In this document: piece by piece, positions 26,358 to 35,843 of the stretch
How the letters are laid out: each line of letters opens with the position of its first letter
How positions within the stretch are numbered: the stretch's first letter is position 1
DNA from: JBKECP01 sp047974765
Lineage (GTDB): Bacteria; Pseudomonadota; Gammaproteobacteria; Pseudomonadales; Halieaceae
Assembly (NCBI GenBank): GCA_047974765.1
Contig: JBKECP010000009.1
Span: forward strand, 228,606 to 292,605
DNA: 64,000 nucleotides
Reading direction: 5' to 3'
Translations under genes and position numbers: made by a program
The notes under the pieces: generated by a model
Seen by the model: the letters and a program-made list of their open reading frames with translations, nothing else
Database searches by the model: none
Told to the model about the DNA's origin: nothing

Positions 26358-27374
26358 TCAGTCAATCAGTTCAACGGCCATGGCCAGCAGTGGGTGGATC
26401 AGCTCACCACGGCTGGCGGCTTCATCGCTGGAGGCATTGCCCAGCTGGACCCGTTTGCGAATGCCTTGCACGATGGAGGCCAGGCGGAACAGCGAAAAAA
26501 CCAGATAAAAATTCCAGTTGTCGATACCGTCACGACTAGTGCGCTCGCAGTATTTGGCAATATATTGCTCGTCACTGGGAATGCCCAGTGCAGCCCTATC
26601 CACACCCGCCAGCCCTTTCATGCCACTGCTTCGGGGCAGCTTCCAGCCCATGCACTGATAAGCCAGATCAGCCAGAGGGTGGCCCACAGTGGACAGCTCC
26701 CAGTCCAGTACGGCAATAACCTCAGACCTGTCGGGGTGGAACATCATATTGTCAAGACGGTAGTCTCCGTGAACTAGGCTGATAGCGCCGTCATCGGGCG
26801 GCATCCTGGCGGGCAGCCATTTGATCAGCTGTTCCATATCGTCAAGGTATTCGGTTTCTGCACCGCGGTATTGCCGGGTCCAGCGACTGATCTGCCGTTC
26901 AAAATAGTTGCCGGGTTTTCCGTAATCGCCCAGGCCAATAGCTTCAACATTGATATTGTGCAGTGCGGCCAGTGTTTTGTTCATCGAATCGTAAAAGGCA
27001 GTGCGCGCTTCATTGCTGTTGGCTTCGGGGAGCAGGGGGTCCCATAGAACACGGCCATCCATGAACTCCATGACATAGAACATGGAGCCGATCACACTGT
27101 CGTCGTCACATAGAATATAGGCTTTGGGTACGGGCACCTCTGTGTGTTGCAGAGCGCTGATTACACGGTATTCCCTGTCGACAGCATGTGCCGAAGGCAG
27201 CAGCTTGCCCGGTGGTTTGCGTCGCAGCACATACTGTCTGCCAGATGAGGTCAGTTTGAAGGTGGGGTTGGACTGGCCACCGGCGAATTTTTCCACCTGC
27301 AGATCACCGTGAAAATCCGGGATATGCCGACTCAGGTAGTCTGCCAGGCGTATGGTATCAACTGGTGAATTCAT
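26358..27374 (-). CDS. Phosphotransferase family protein (APH/ACAD10-11 kinase-like)
   Basis: 338-residue protein-kinase-like fold. It has the ATP-binding lysine region YVLRRKPPGKLLPSAHAVDREY near residue 48, the catalytic loop LVHGDYRLDNMMFHP near residue 204, and the metal-binding LDWELSTVGHPLADLAYQ near residue 223. This subgroup is homologous to the kinase domain of ACAD10/ACAD11 and usually sits among acyl-CoA dehydrogenase or ligase genes, where it may phosphorylate hydroxyacyl-CoA intermediates. Here it is divergent from an acyl-CoA synthetase gene, consistent with that role. The substrate is unproven. Confidence 0.88.
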   Translation of the reverse strand: MNSPVDTIRLADYLSRHIPDFHGDLQVEKFAGGQSNPTFKLTSSGRQYVLRRKPPGKLLPSAHAVDREYRVISALQHTEVPVPKAYILCDDDSVIGSMFYVMEFMDGRVLWDPLLPEANSNEARTAFYDSMNKTLAALHNINVEAIGLGDYGKPGNYFERQISRWTRQYRGAETEYLDDMEQLIKWLPARMPPDDGAISLVHGDYRLDNMMFHPDRSEVIAVLDWELSTVGHPLADLAYQCMGWKLPRSSGMKGLAGVDRAALGIPSDEQYIAKYCERTSRDGIDNWNFYLVFSLFRLASIVQGIRKRVQLGNASSDEAASRGELIHPLLAMAVELID

Positions 27375-27630
27375 AGGGACCTGAATTTTTCATAATGACT
27401 TGAATTTATAGTGGCTTGAATAATGATTGAACGGGCTTGTTTTATGGCTGCTGGAGAAAAATATACAGCAGGTTAGTCTGTGTGTAATGCCCGCCTGTAA
27501 ACAATGATAGCAGGTGACATAAAAATTGATGCTGTATTACATTGGCATCCAGGTTGCTTGAGCACCTGTAAACCAGCGGGTATTCTGAGACTTCCCGAGT
27601 CATAATCGATAACACTACAGCGGGTGAGCC

Positions 27631-29331
27631 ATGTACAGTGAACTCAATGCGACCTGGGCTGCGCTGACTGCGCCCGGGCAGACTTTTGAAATCCATACGC
27701 TGGATATTTTTGGCGCGCCAATGCGCTGCTACAAAAATGTACCACCCTCACTGCGTGAAATCTGGCTGGCCAGTACGGCTCACGGTGATGCTGACTATTT
27801 GATCTTCGACGATGAGCGCTATAGCTATAGACAGGCAGCGGGCATGGTTGCATCGATAGCTAACTGGTTGCAACAACAGGGTGTAAAGCCTGGTGATCGG
27901 GTGGCTATTGCCATGCGCAATTATCCAGAGTGGATGCTTGGCTATTGGGCGATTACCGCAATAGGTGCGGTAGTGGTGGGCATTAATGCCTGGTGGAGCG
28001 CACCTGAACTGGCCTATGCTCTGGAAGATGCCAGCCCCCGTGTCATTATTGCTGATCGGGAACGCTTGCAGCGTCTGGATGAAGTGCGTGGACAGTTTCC
28101 GGATACGACTGTGGTAGCCCTGCGGATGACTGATGAGCGGCCTTTGTGGGCAGTGGATTGGGCTGAGGTACTGACTGCGCCACCGGTATTGCCAGCGTGT
28201 GTGATTGACCCTGAGCAGGTGGCCTGTATTTTTTATACTTCGGGCACTACTGGTAAACCCAAAGGAGCTCAGCTGACACATCGCGGTTGCGTCAATAATA
28301 TTTTCAATGTGATTTTTTCCGTTACAGTGCAACAGCAGGCACTGGTAGCGGCAGGTTACGTGCCAGATCCCGGTGACGCCCCCCAGCCCCCACCGGTTGC
28401 GCTGTTGTGTACACCACTGTTTCATGTCACCGGTAATAACTGTGTGGCTCAGGTGGCGACCGTCGCTGGCGGCGGTATTGTTCATATGTACAAGTGGGAT
28501 GTATTGAGTGCACTGAAGCTGATTGAGCGGGAAAAAATTTCAGTTTTTAATGGTGTTCCGATGATGAGTCGTGAGGTGCTCGCTCACCCGGAGTTTGGCA
28601 ATTACGATACATCCAGTTTGCAGACTGTTGGTGGCGGCGGCGCAGCTTTGCAGCCTGATCTGGTCGCCAGAATTGATGCTGCCGGAGATAATTTTCGTCC
28701 GAACACAGGCTACGGTATGACAGAAACCTGCGGCATTATCACCTCACTGGGCTCGAAGTATTTTGTTGATCGGCCGGACAGTGTCGGGCGGGCCATGCCC
28801 ACTTTTGACGTTAAATGTGTTGATGCCGAAGGTCATACAGTGGCCACGAATGAAGTTGGTGAACTCTGGGTGCGTGGAGCACCGGTGATCAAGGGTTATC
28901 TTAATCGTCCCGAGGCAACGGCTGAGGATATTACTGATCGCTGGCTGCATACTGGTGATATAGGTCGCATTGATGGGGATGGCTTCATCTATCTGGTCGA
29001 CAGGGCCAGGGATATGGTGTTGCGCGGTGGTGAAAACGTTTACTGTGCGGAGGTTGAAAATGCGCTTTTTTCCCATGAGGGTGTGGCTGAATGCGTGGCT
29101 TTTGCAGTGCCCGATGATCGCCTGGGAGAAGAGGTGGGTGCCGCTGTTTACTTTCGTGAAGGCGTGTTTGTGAGTGCTGAGGCACTAAAAGCGCACTGTC
29201 GGAAGATACTGGCACCTTACAAGGTGCCTCGCTATGTGTGGATACTTGATGACCCGCTGCCACGCAATGCCAATGGCAAGTTCCTCAAGCGTGAACTGAA
29301 GGAAACACTGTCACTGGACAAAGCAGGTTGA
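27631..29331 (+). CDS. Acyl-CoA synthetase (AMP-binding, class I adenylate-forming)
   Basis: 566-residue ligase activating a carboxylic acid with ATP and CoA. The motifs in order are the P-loop-like FYTSGTTGKPKGAQLTHRG near residue 203, the GYGMTETCG core near residue 360, LHTGDIGRIDGDGFIYLVDRARDMVLRGG near residue 430, and the C-terminal catalytic lysine region LPRNANGKFLKREL near residue 546. All are intact. The chain or ring specificity cannot be told, although the ATPPVALLCTPLFHVTG region resembles medium/long-chain fatty acyl ligases. Divergent from the phosphotransferase gene. Confidence 0.92.
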   Translation: MYSELNATWAALTAPGQTFEIHTLDIFGAPMRCYKNVPPSLREIWLASTAHGDADYLIFDDERYSYRQAAGMVASIANWLQQQGVKPGDRVAIAMRNYPEWMLGYWAITAIGAVVVGINAWWSAPELAYALEDASPRVIIADRERLQRLDEVRGQFPDTTVVALRMTDERPLWAVDWAEVLTAPPVLPACVIDPEQVACIFYTSGTTGKPKGAQLTHRGCVNNIFNVIFSVTVQQQALVAAGYVPDPGDAPQPPPVALLCTPLFHVTGNNCVAQVATVAGGGIVHMYKWDVLSALKLIEREKISVFNGVPMMSREVLAHPEFGNYDTSSLQTVGGGGAALQPDLVARIDAAGDNFRPNTGYGMTETCGIITSLGSKYFVDRPDSVGRAMPTFDVKCVDAEGHTVATNEVGELWVRGAPVIKGYLNRPEATAEDITDRWLHTGDIGRIDGDGFIYLVDRARDMVLRGGENVYCAEVENALFSHEGVAECVAFAVPDDRLGEEVGAAVYFREGVFVSAEALKAHCRKILAPYKVPRYVWILDDPLPRNANGKFLKRELKETLSLDKAG

Positions 29332-29376
29332 AAACCAATTGGGCGACCTGCATGTTTTGTTGTTGAGCAGCTTTTA

Positions 29377-30150
29377 TCAGCTTTCGACAAAAGCACGCTC
29401 AATAACATAGTGACCCTGTTTACCGTGGCGTGATTCACTGAAGCCACGTTCATTGAGTAAGGTGGTGACATCTTTGAGCATACTTGGGCTGCCACAGAGC
29501 ATGAATCGATCAGTTTGCGGATCAATGGTATTTAAGCCCACATCTGCCGGTAATTTACCTGTGTCGAGCAAAGCAGTTATACGACCGGTATTGCGAAATG
29601 CTTCGCGGGTGACCGTCGGGTAATAAATTAGTTTTTCACGAATGATTTCACCCAGGTATTCGTTCTGTGGCAGGTGCTCGGTGATGGCATTCTGGTAGGC
29701 CAGGTCGCCGACGTGGCGGCAACCGTGGGTCAGAATCACCCGGTCGAAGGCTTCATAGATTTCCGGGTCTTTGATGATGCTTAAAAAGGGCGCCAGGCCG
29801 GTGCCGGTGGCCAACAGGTAGAGATTACGCCCCGGCAACAGATTGTCGAGAATTAGTGTGCCGGTGGCTTTACTATTGACGAGCAACTCATCGCCCACCT
29901 GAATATTCTGTAACTTTGAGGTCAGAGGGCCGTCCGGCACCTTGATACTGAAGAACTCCAGCTGGTCTTCATAGTTGGCACTGGCCATGCTGTAGGCACG
30001 CAGCAGGGGCTTGCCTTCATGCTCCAGGCCAATCATGGTGAAATAACCATTCTTGAAGCGAAAACCCTGATCGCGGGTAGTCTTGAAACTGAACAGGCGA
30101 TCCGTCCAGTGATGTACTTCGGTCACTTGTTCCTTGAGCAGTGTTGCCAT
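29377..30150 (-). CDS. fpr: Ferredoxin-NADP reductase
   Basis: 257-residue bacterial FNR transferring electrons between NADPH and ferredoxin or flavodoxin. It matches the Pseudomonas subclass in length and has FAD-binding RAYSMAS near residue 51, the NADP-binding glycine motif LATGTGLAPFLSI near residue 111, ILTHGCRHVGDLAY, and LCGSPSMLKDV. The C-terminus ends AFVES, as in Fpr proteins ending AFVE(K). The divergent LysR gene is the expected FinR activator, making this a superoxide-responsive pair. Confidence 0.94.
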   Translation of the reverse strand: MATLLKEQVTEVHHWTDRLFSFKTTRDQGFRFKNGYFTMIGLEHEGKPLLRAYSMASANYEDQLEFFSIKVPDGPLTSKLQNIQVGDELLVNSKATGTLILDNLLPGRNLYLLATGTGLAPFLSIIKDPEIYEAFDRVILTHGCRHVGDLAYQNAITEHLPQNEYLGEIIREKLIYYPTVTREAFRNTGRITALLDTGKLPADVGLNTIDPQTDRFMLCGSPSMLKDVTTLLNERGFSESRHGKQGHYVIERAFVES

Positions 30151-30287
30151 GCTTGTCTCACAGTTATTACACAGGGAAAAGAGGGTAATCAGATTCAGTT
30201 TGGGCTTCTTTTATATATTGGTAAATCAGGAAAAACAGATATAACATATCGAAAATTCCGAAATAAATATTTTGTCACAGGTAAGCT

Positions 30288-31217
30288 ATGCGTTATTCCC
30301 TGCGTCAACTGGAAGTCTTTCTCGCAGTGGCCCGCTACGACAACCTCAGTCGGGCGGCTGTAGAGCTGCATATGTCCCAATCCGCAGCCAGTGGTGCTCT
30401 CAAGGAGCTGGAAAGCCAGTTTGGGGTGAAGCTTTTTGATCGTCCTGGCAAACGTTTGCGTTTGTCTGAATTGGGTAGCCAGTTGCGACCTCAGGCTGAG
30501 AATCTGCTGGCGCAGGCGCGAGAGCTGGAACGGGTGCTGGCTGGCGGAGAAGTGGCGGGGCGCCTGCACATTGGTGCTACATTAACCATTGGCAACTATC
30601 TGGCAGTGCCGATGATTGCAGATTTCAGACGTCGTTTCCCGGCTGCGGATGTGGCGCTGACCGTGGCCAATACCCGCAGTATCGTTGATCGGCTGGTCAG
30701 TTTTGAGTTGGATATGGGGCTGATCGAGGGTGAGCTTAATCACCCTGATCTGTTGAGTCGGTATTGGCGCGATGATGAATTGCAGGTTTTTGTGGCGCCC
30801 AGTCATCCACTGGCTCATCGCCAGCAGCTTCAGGACAGTGATTTACTGGCGGCCCAGTGGATACTGCGTGAATCGGGTTCGGGTACCCGACAGACCTTTG
30901 AGCGGGCTATGGCCGGTATTTTTCCCGAGCTGAATGTCACTATACAGTTGCAGCATACTGAGGCGATCAAACGGGCGGTGGAAGCGGGTCTTGGCATGGG
31001 CTGCCTGTCCCGGATTTCACTGGTAGAAGCCTTTGCGCGGGGTGCGCTGGTGCCGCTGTCAGTACCATCCAGGGATTTTCGACGACAGCTTTACCTGGTT
31101 TGGCACCGGAATAAGTTTCACAGTGCCGCGATGGGGCGGTGGCTTGAACAGTGCAAAAGTGACTGGTCCTGCTGGATGCCGGGAGATGCAATGCATGTAG
31201 GCAGTCAAAACCCGTAG
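30288..31217 (+). CDS. finR: LysR-type regulator, FinR-like
   Basis: 309-residue LTTR. The N-terminal winged helix is MRYSLRQLEVFLAVARYDNL...QSAASGALKELESQFGVKLFDR, followed by a CysB/YeiE-like effector domain starting at GRLHIGATLTIGNYLAVPM. In Pseudomonas, FinR is divergent from fpr and activates it under superoxide stress. The identical arrangement here supports orthology, though YeiE-type regulators are close relatives. The 137-bp shared region is AT-rich around 30210-30270 and should contain both promoters. Confidence 0.8.
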   Translation: MRYSLRQLEVFLAVARYDNLSRAAVELHMSQSAASGALKELESQFGVKLFDRPGKRLRLSELGSQLRPQAENLLAQARELERVLAGGEVAGRLHIGATLTIGNYLAVPMIADFRRRFPAADVALTVANTRSIVDRLVSFELDMGLIEGELNHPDLLSRYWRDDELQVFVAPSHPLAHRQQLQDSDLLAAQWILRESGSGTRQTFERAMAGIFPELNVTIQLQHTEAIKRAVEAGLGMGCLSRISLVEAFARGALVPLSVPSRDFRRQLYLVWHRNKFHSAAMGRWLEQCKSDWSCWMPGDAMHVGSQNP

Positions 31218-31252
31218 CATGGGAAATATTATGGATAAGCAGTGGGAAGACA

Positions 31253-31834
31253 ATGCCGTTTGATTTTGAGATTCCAGATGATACTGAAGTAAAAGCTGCA
31301 ACAAAAAAAGTGGAGGCTATCGGTCTGGAGCAACAGGCTGAAGTAAAAGCTGAAACAGATCGCTATATTTGTCTGGCCAGTACCGAGCTGGACTATTCAT
31401 TTGCACAGATACCCGTATTGTTTGATCTTGGTGGCCGTAGTGCAGGCATGTTTCGCAGTGACAAGCGGGGTAGTTGTATCCGCTATAACCCCTGGATTTT
31501 TGGTAAATACTATCGGCAGAACTTTGCTTCGACCGTTCCCCATGAAGTAGCCCACTATGTGGTGCACAGCCTGTTTGGCCGACGGCGGGGGATCAAGCCC
31601 CACGGCAGTGAGTGGCTGGCAGTGATGCAACTTTTCAAGGCTGATCCGGCGGTGACATTCAAACTGGATCTCACTGGTGTGCCCCAGCGACGTCAGCGCA
31701 CCCATCCCTATCACTGCGGTTGTCGTGAGCATGAATTATCGATGACCCGGCATAAACGTATACTCAGTGGTCGTGGACGTTACCACTGCTGTTACTGTGG
31801 CGGTGAGCTGTTTTATCGAAAGGCGGGGCAATAA
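31253..31834 (+). CDS. sprT: SprT-like zinc metalloprotease-fold protein
   Basis: 193-residue SprT-family protein. It has the HExxH motif in TVPHEVAHYVVHSLFG (about residues 100-115) and a downstream HGSEW that supplies the third ligand. The C-terminal zinc ribbon is formed by HPYHCGCREHEL and YHCCYCGGELFYR. The family includes the DNA-protein crosslink protease Spartan, but the bacterial function is not established. Starts 35 bases after finR on the same strand. The first about 25 residues are lysine/glutamate-rich and could be shortened, as the start is not firmly fixed. Confidence 0.88.
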   Translation: MPFDFEIPDDTEVKAATKKVEAIGLEQQAEVKAETDRYICLASTELDYSFAQIPVLFDLGGRSAGMFRSDKRGSCIRYNPWIFGKYYRQNFASTVPHEVAHYVVHSLFGRRRGIKPHGSEWLAVMQLFKADPAVTFKLDLTGVPQRRQRTHPYHCGCREHELSMTRHKRILSGRGRYHCCYCGGELFYRKAGQ

Positions 31835-31900
31835 ACCTTATGTGGATTTGCTGTGGCTGTGAGCGCAAAAACCTGCTCATGTGCGTTACTTTGACGGTAT

Positions 31901-34759
31901 TTACACATCAATTGACATCTCCACACCACTGAAAGTATTGCCCTTGGCTGTTGGATCACTTTGTTCGATCACGGCACGGTCTGCCTCTATACCGGCCTCT
32001 GTGACCAGGTAGCGCTTGGCTGCGGCTGCCCGCTCTTCGGCGAGGTCTTTGAGTGCTTTCTCCGGTATCTGGATCTGTCGGGCCAGGCGACGGGCCTGTT
32101 GCACAGCCGATGGAGGCTCGCTACCTTCAATAGCTTCATGTTCGGGCAGTCTGGCGTAGCGCTCGGCAACGGCTGCTTTCCAGCGATCACTGCGCTCGCT
32201 GATATCGCTTTCACTGAGCCCCTCATCCAGCAGAGACTGGCGCAATGTCAGGCTTTGCAGTTTGGCCTGGTCGCTGTCGGGATCAATGCGTCCGGTGATC
32301 ACCAGTTTGAGTTGGGGGCGCTGGCCAAGTGCCTGGGCCAGTTCCTGCAGTTTGTTGCGGGTGGCATCGTCGGCTTCACTGCTGCCGGCACCAAAATTGA
32401 TATATTGCAGATCATCTTCACTGCCTGCCAAGCTGGCCAGCAGGCGGAAGGGGGCGGTGACAGCCTTGGTAATCAGGTTGGTAAAAGCACCCCAGATAAC
32501 GCCGCCCAGGCTGAAACTGGGGCTGCTGACATCGCCGCTGACCGGCACGTCCAGATCAATTACACCATTGGCGTCTGAAAGCAGGGCAATACCCAGCTCC
32601 AGTGGTAGGTTGACGGCCTTCTCACTGTCAATTTTTTCACCCAGCTTGAGCTGCTTGATAACCACCTTGTTATCACCCTTCAGGCGATTTTCCTGAAGGT
32701 TGTATTTGACATTCAGGTTAAGTGTGCCCCGACTGATGGCATGGCCGGCGTAAGTGCCGGAATAGGGGGTCAGCCGGGCCAGGTCAACACCCTTGAAGCT
32801 CAGGCCCAGGTCGAGTGCTGGCGGGCTGCGCAGCGGTGATACTGTACCCGCCAGCCTGACCGGCGCATAGGCGTCAACCGAGCCCTTCAGGTCCACGCTG
32901 GTAATGCTGGTCGGGTCACTGTTAAAGCCGGTAATTTCACCGTCCAGATCACCGATCACCGTGCGGAATTTGATAGGCAGCGATTCATCGCTAAAGTCCA
33001 GTGCGCTGTCACTGATAATGAAACTTGGCAGGTTGTAAGTCCAGGGGGCTGTTGCTGACTCTTCGGTTGATGATTCTGCTGCCGGTGTAGTAGTTTCTGT
33101 GCGTGCCTGTGCGGTGGCCTCTTCCCGCATGACATGCTGAATATTCAGGCTGCCGTCTTCGCGGATGTGCAGGGTGCCGACATAACCATCCAGCAATAAC
33201 TGACCAAGCTCCACATGCTGTTGCTGCAAATTGATGTTCAGTTTCTCCCACTCCAGTGTCTGCCAGCCGGTCAGTGATTGCTCTGTCTCGTACAAACGCA
33301 TGGCAAACTGTCTGATAGCGCCTTCTGAGCTCACCTGGGTTGGACCAAAGCCGGTCAGTACCAGCTGGCCATTGGCTTCGGCTCTGCCGTCATCAACGCG
33401 GGCATTGAGCGCCGCTGGCAGATTGGGGGCAAACAGTGCCAGAGGCAGTGATTGCACTTTATAGCGAAGTGTACCGTCACCACTGCCGATATTGAGTTCG
33501 CCGGAAATATTGAGCTGGGCACTGTCGTTGACAGCCAAATCCAGTGCCAGTTGAGTGCTGTTTTGTGCCGGCCAGTTAATGTTATCTGCCCGCAGATTTA
33601 TTGGTGTAACCGCCAGTGTTGCCGGTTCGGTAAAGGGTGAACGCCAGTGAAAGGCCGCTGCATTCAGGTTGGCTTCATGCAGGGTAACATGCCAGGGTGA
33701 GGGTTCTTTGTTGTTGTCGTCGGAGGGTGGAAAGCGGGTATTGAACAGTTCCGTCAGGCTGATGCGCTCTTCGTCCATCCAGCCACTCACGGCCAGACCG
33801 TCAATATCAAGGCGCTTGATGTCAACCTGTTCGGTGCTGCCGTCAACGGCGATACCGGCAAGCCTGAGAGAGGCCAGCTTGATACCCGTATCAGGCAGAT
33901 TGACGCCCGCTGCCGGTGCGATATCAATATTGCTGAGCATCAATTCGCCCTGGTCAATGCGAAAATTGAAGGTGTCGGCCCAGCTCACTTCATAGTTCAG
34001 GCCCGCCTGCAGTGAACCGTCAGCTATTTTCAGGTCGAGTTCATCCTGAACAAAACGCCAGCCGGGTTTGAGGCTGATTTGTGCCAGTTCAATACGGCCA
34101 CTGCTGCGACTGTCGGGAATGGACAGCTCGCCTTCCCAGCTGAGCTTGCCACGGTCTTCATCCAACAGTTCCAGATGCTGGTGTCTGCCGGTATTGACCA
34201 CGGTTGAAATATCACTCAGGTGGAGCTTGAGATCATCCCAGTGGGTGTTATAGGGCGTTTTGCGAGCGGCATCACTGACTTCAATGCGATGAGCCGATAG
34301 TCGGATCTGGTCAATAGTGACGCCGGGAATACGGGCTGGAGCTGGTTCTGTCACCGCCGCTTCTGTTTTCTGCACTGGTTCATCACTGCTGGCCAGCAGG
34401 TTGTCAATATTCAGATGACCGTCAACATAGCGGCGCAGGTGCAGTTCGATACCTTCAATCGCCAATTCATCAAATACCCAGCCGCTGTGCCACAGGCCTG
34501 CGACAGATAAATTGACAGCAGTTCGCTCAATACCCGCAAAAGGGCTGCCGTCAACTTCGCTCAGACGGGCATCATGGGCTTCCACCTTAAGGGTAAAGGG
34601 GTTGAAATAGGTCAGCTCGGTTGAAAATTTGCGTTGATACTGCTGCTCAATAAACCAGGGTGGCAGAAAATTCAGTACCGGTGTAATAATCAGTACACTG
34701 ATGGCAACGTAGGCCAGATAACAACCGGCCAATAGGCGAAGACCCTTTTTCACTGACAA
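31901..34759 (-). CDS. DUF748 domain protein (AsmA/TamB-like envelope protein)
   Basis: 952-residue protein with one N-terminal membrane helix (LLAGCYLAYVAISVLIITPVL, about 9-29) followed by a very long beta-rich periplasmic region. This is the layout of AsmA-like/DUF748 proteins implicated in phospholipid transfer to the outer membrane. Within it are KYTxxF-type segments (ELTYFNPFTLKVEAHDARLSEVDGSPF) and a late segment LPLELGIALLSDANGVIDLDVPVSGDVSSPSF that is diagnostic of DUF748. The C-terminal about 150 residues resemble an OmpA-like pattern (LKLVITGRIDPDSD). Monocistronic; function inferred from the family. Confidence 0.85.
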   Translation of the reverse strand: MSVKKGLRLLAGCYLAYVAISVLIITPVLNFLPPWFIEQQYQRKFSTELTYFNPFTLKVEAHDARLSEVDGSPFAGIERTAVNLSVAGLWHSGWVFDELAIEGIELHLRRYVDGHLNIDNLLASSDEPVQKTEAAVTEPAPARIPGVTIDQIRLSAHRIEVSDAARKTPYNTHWDDLKLHLSDISTVVNTGRHQHLELLDEDRGKLSWEGELSIPDSRSSGRIELAQISLKPGWRFVQDELDLKIADGSLQAGLNYEVSWADTFNFRIDQGELMLSNIDIAPAAGVNLPDTGIKLASLRLAGIAVDGSTEQVDIKRLDIDGLAVSGWMDEERISLTELFNTRFPPSDDNNKEPSPWHVTLHEANLNAAAFHWRSPFTEPATLAVTPINLRADNINWPAQNSTQLALDLAVNDSAQLNISGELNIGSGDGTLRYKVQSLPLALFAPNLPAALNARVDDGRAEANGQLVLTGFGPTQVSSEGAIRQFAMRLYETEQSLTGWQTLEWEKLNINLQQQHVELGQLLLDGYVGTLHIREDGSLNIQHVMREEATAQARTETTTPAAESSTEESATAPWTYNLPSFIISDSALDFSDESLPIKFRTVIGDLDGEITGFNSDPTSITSVDLKGSVDAYAPVRLAGTVSPLRSPPALDLGLSFKGVDLARLTPYSGTYAGHAISRGTLNLNVKYNLQENRLKGDNKVVIKQLKLGEKIDSEKAVNLPLELGIALLSDANGVIDLDVPVSGDVSSPSFSLGGVIWGAFTNLITKAVTAPFRLLASLAGSEDDLQYINFGAGSSEADDATRNKLQELAQALGQRPQLKLVITGRIDPDSDQAKLQSLTLRQSLLDEGLSESDISERSDRWKAAVAERYARLPEHEAIEGSEPPSAVQQARRLARQIQIPEKALKDLAEERAAAAKRYLVTEAGIEADRAVIEQSDPTAKGNTFSGVEMSIDV

Positions 34760-34841
34760 CCTCTTGATAGCATGGCTCCGGTGACACTATAGCCGGACTG
34801 TGTAATCTTCGCAGCAGTGTATGTCGATAATTGCCGGGATA

Positions 34842-35843
34842 TCAAAGGCCCTTGCGATAGCTGTAGGGGGTAACACCGGTCCAGTTTTTGAAGGCACGGA
34901 TAAAAGCACTGGATTCCGAGAAACCTGCCCGATGGGCGATTTCCTCGATACTCAGACCCTGCTTGCCCAGGTAGTACAGAGCGGTGTCGCGGCGCAGCTG
35001 GCTTTTGATCTCTTTGAAGGTGACACCTTCTGCCAGCAGGCGTCGGCGCAGTGTTTGTGGGTGCAGATCCAGGCTGCTGGCCACCTCAGGCAATTCCGGC
35101 ATGTGCAGCATATCGCGGGCTGCGATCTTGCGCACACGAGTGGTCCAGCTGTCCCGGTTGTAGCGTTGGGTCAGCAGTAGCAGTACAGGGTGGCGTAAAA
35201 AGTGTCGCAGGGATTGTTCATCCTGAGCAATTTCGCGCTCCAGCAAGGCTTCGGAAAAAATCAGTGCGCAGTCCTCGCGGTCAAATTCAACCGGATTGCC
35301 AAGAAAAATATGATGGTAATCTGCAGGTTGCGTTGGCATGGCGTAGCTGAACTGGGCGCGTTGCAGTGGTAAATATTCCTGAATCAGCCAGCTGGCAAAG
35401 CGATGGGCATTGGCCAGTGTCAGTTCGGCAAAACAGGGTGGTGTGCAACGTTTGTTCGAGCGCTGTTGTAACCGAATGGCGGCGGTGCCGTTGGCCACCT
35501 CCAGTACCGGATGAATATCGAGATCGAAAAGCTGATAGAAACGGCAGTGGCGACTGAGTGCCTGGCCGAGTGTTTCAGCGCTGATGACGGCGTGACACAT
35601 CATTGACCACATGCCAATGGGCAGACGGCGGCTGGCATAACCCAGTGATTCATCTTCCATGGCTAGCATTGTGCTGGTTTGCAGGTCGGCAAAGCGCTCG
35701 ATTGAAATACGGGCGTTGTTTTCATGCAATAAATGCGGGGAAATCCGGTTATGACGCAATAGTTTGGCGGGATCCAGGCCCTGTTTGACAGTGTTGTGCA
35801 GTACGCAGCGAACAAAGTGAAGTGGTATGGAGACGTTTCTCAC
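34842..35843 (-). CDS. AraC family transcriptional regulator
   Basis: 333-residue regulator. The N-terminal domain matches the arabinose-binding-like type (AraC_binding_2/3, seen in OruR/MmsR-type proteins). The C-terminal helix-turn-helix pair has LRRRLLAEGVTFKEIKSQLRRD, then ALYYLGKQGLSIEEIAHRAGFSESSAFIRAFKNWTGVTPYSYR, which is canonical AraC. The ATG overlaps the GGDEF gene stop by four bases, so the two are translated from one message. Effector unknown. Confidence 0.9.
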   Translation of the reverse strand: MRNVSIPLHFVRCVLHNTVKQGLDPAKLLRHNRISPHLLHENNARISIERFADLQTSTMLAMEDESLGYASRRLPIGMWSMMCHAVISAETLGQALSRHCRFYQLFDLDIHPVLEVANGTAAIRLQQRSNKRCTPPCFAELTLANAHRFASWLIQEYLPLQRAQFSYAMPTQPADYHHIFLGNPVEFDREDCALIFSEALLEREIAQDEQSLRHFLRHPVLLLLTQRYNRDSWTTRVRKIAARDMLHMPELPEVASSLDLHPQTLRRRLLAEGVTFKEIKSQLRRDTALYYLGKQGLSIEEIAHRAGFSESSAFIRAFKNWTGVTPYSYRKGL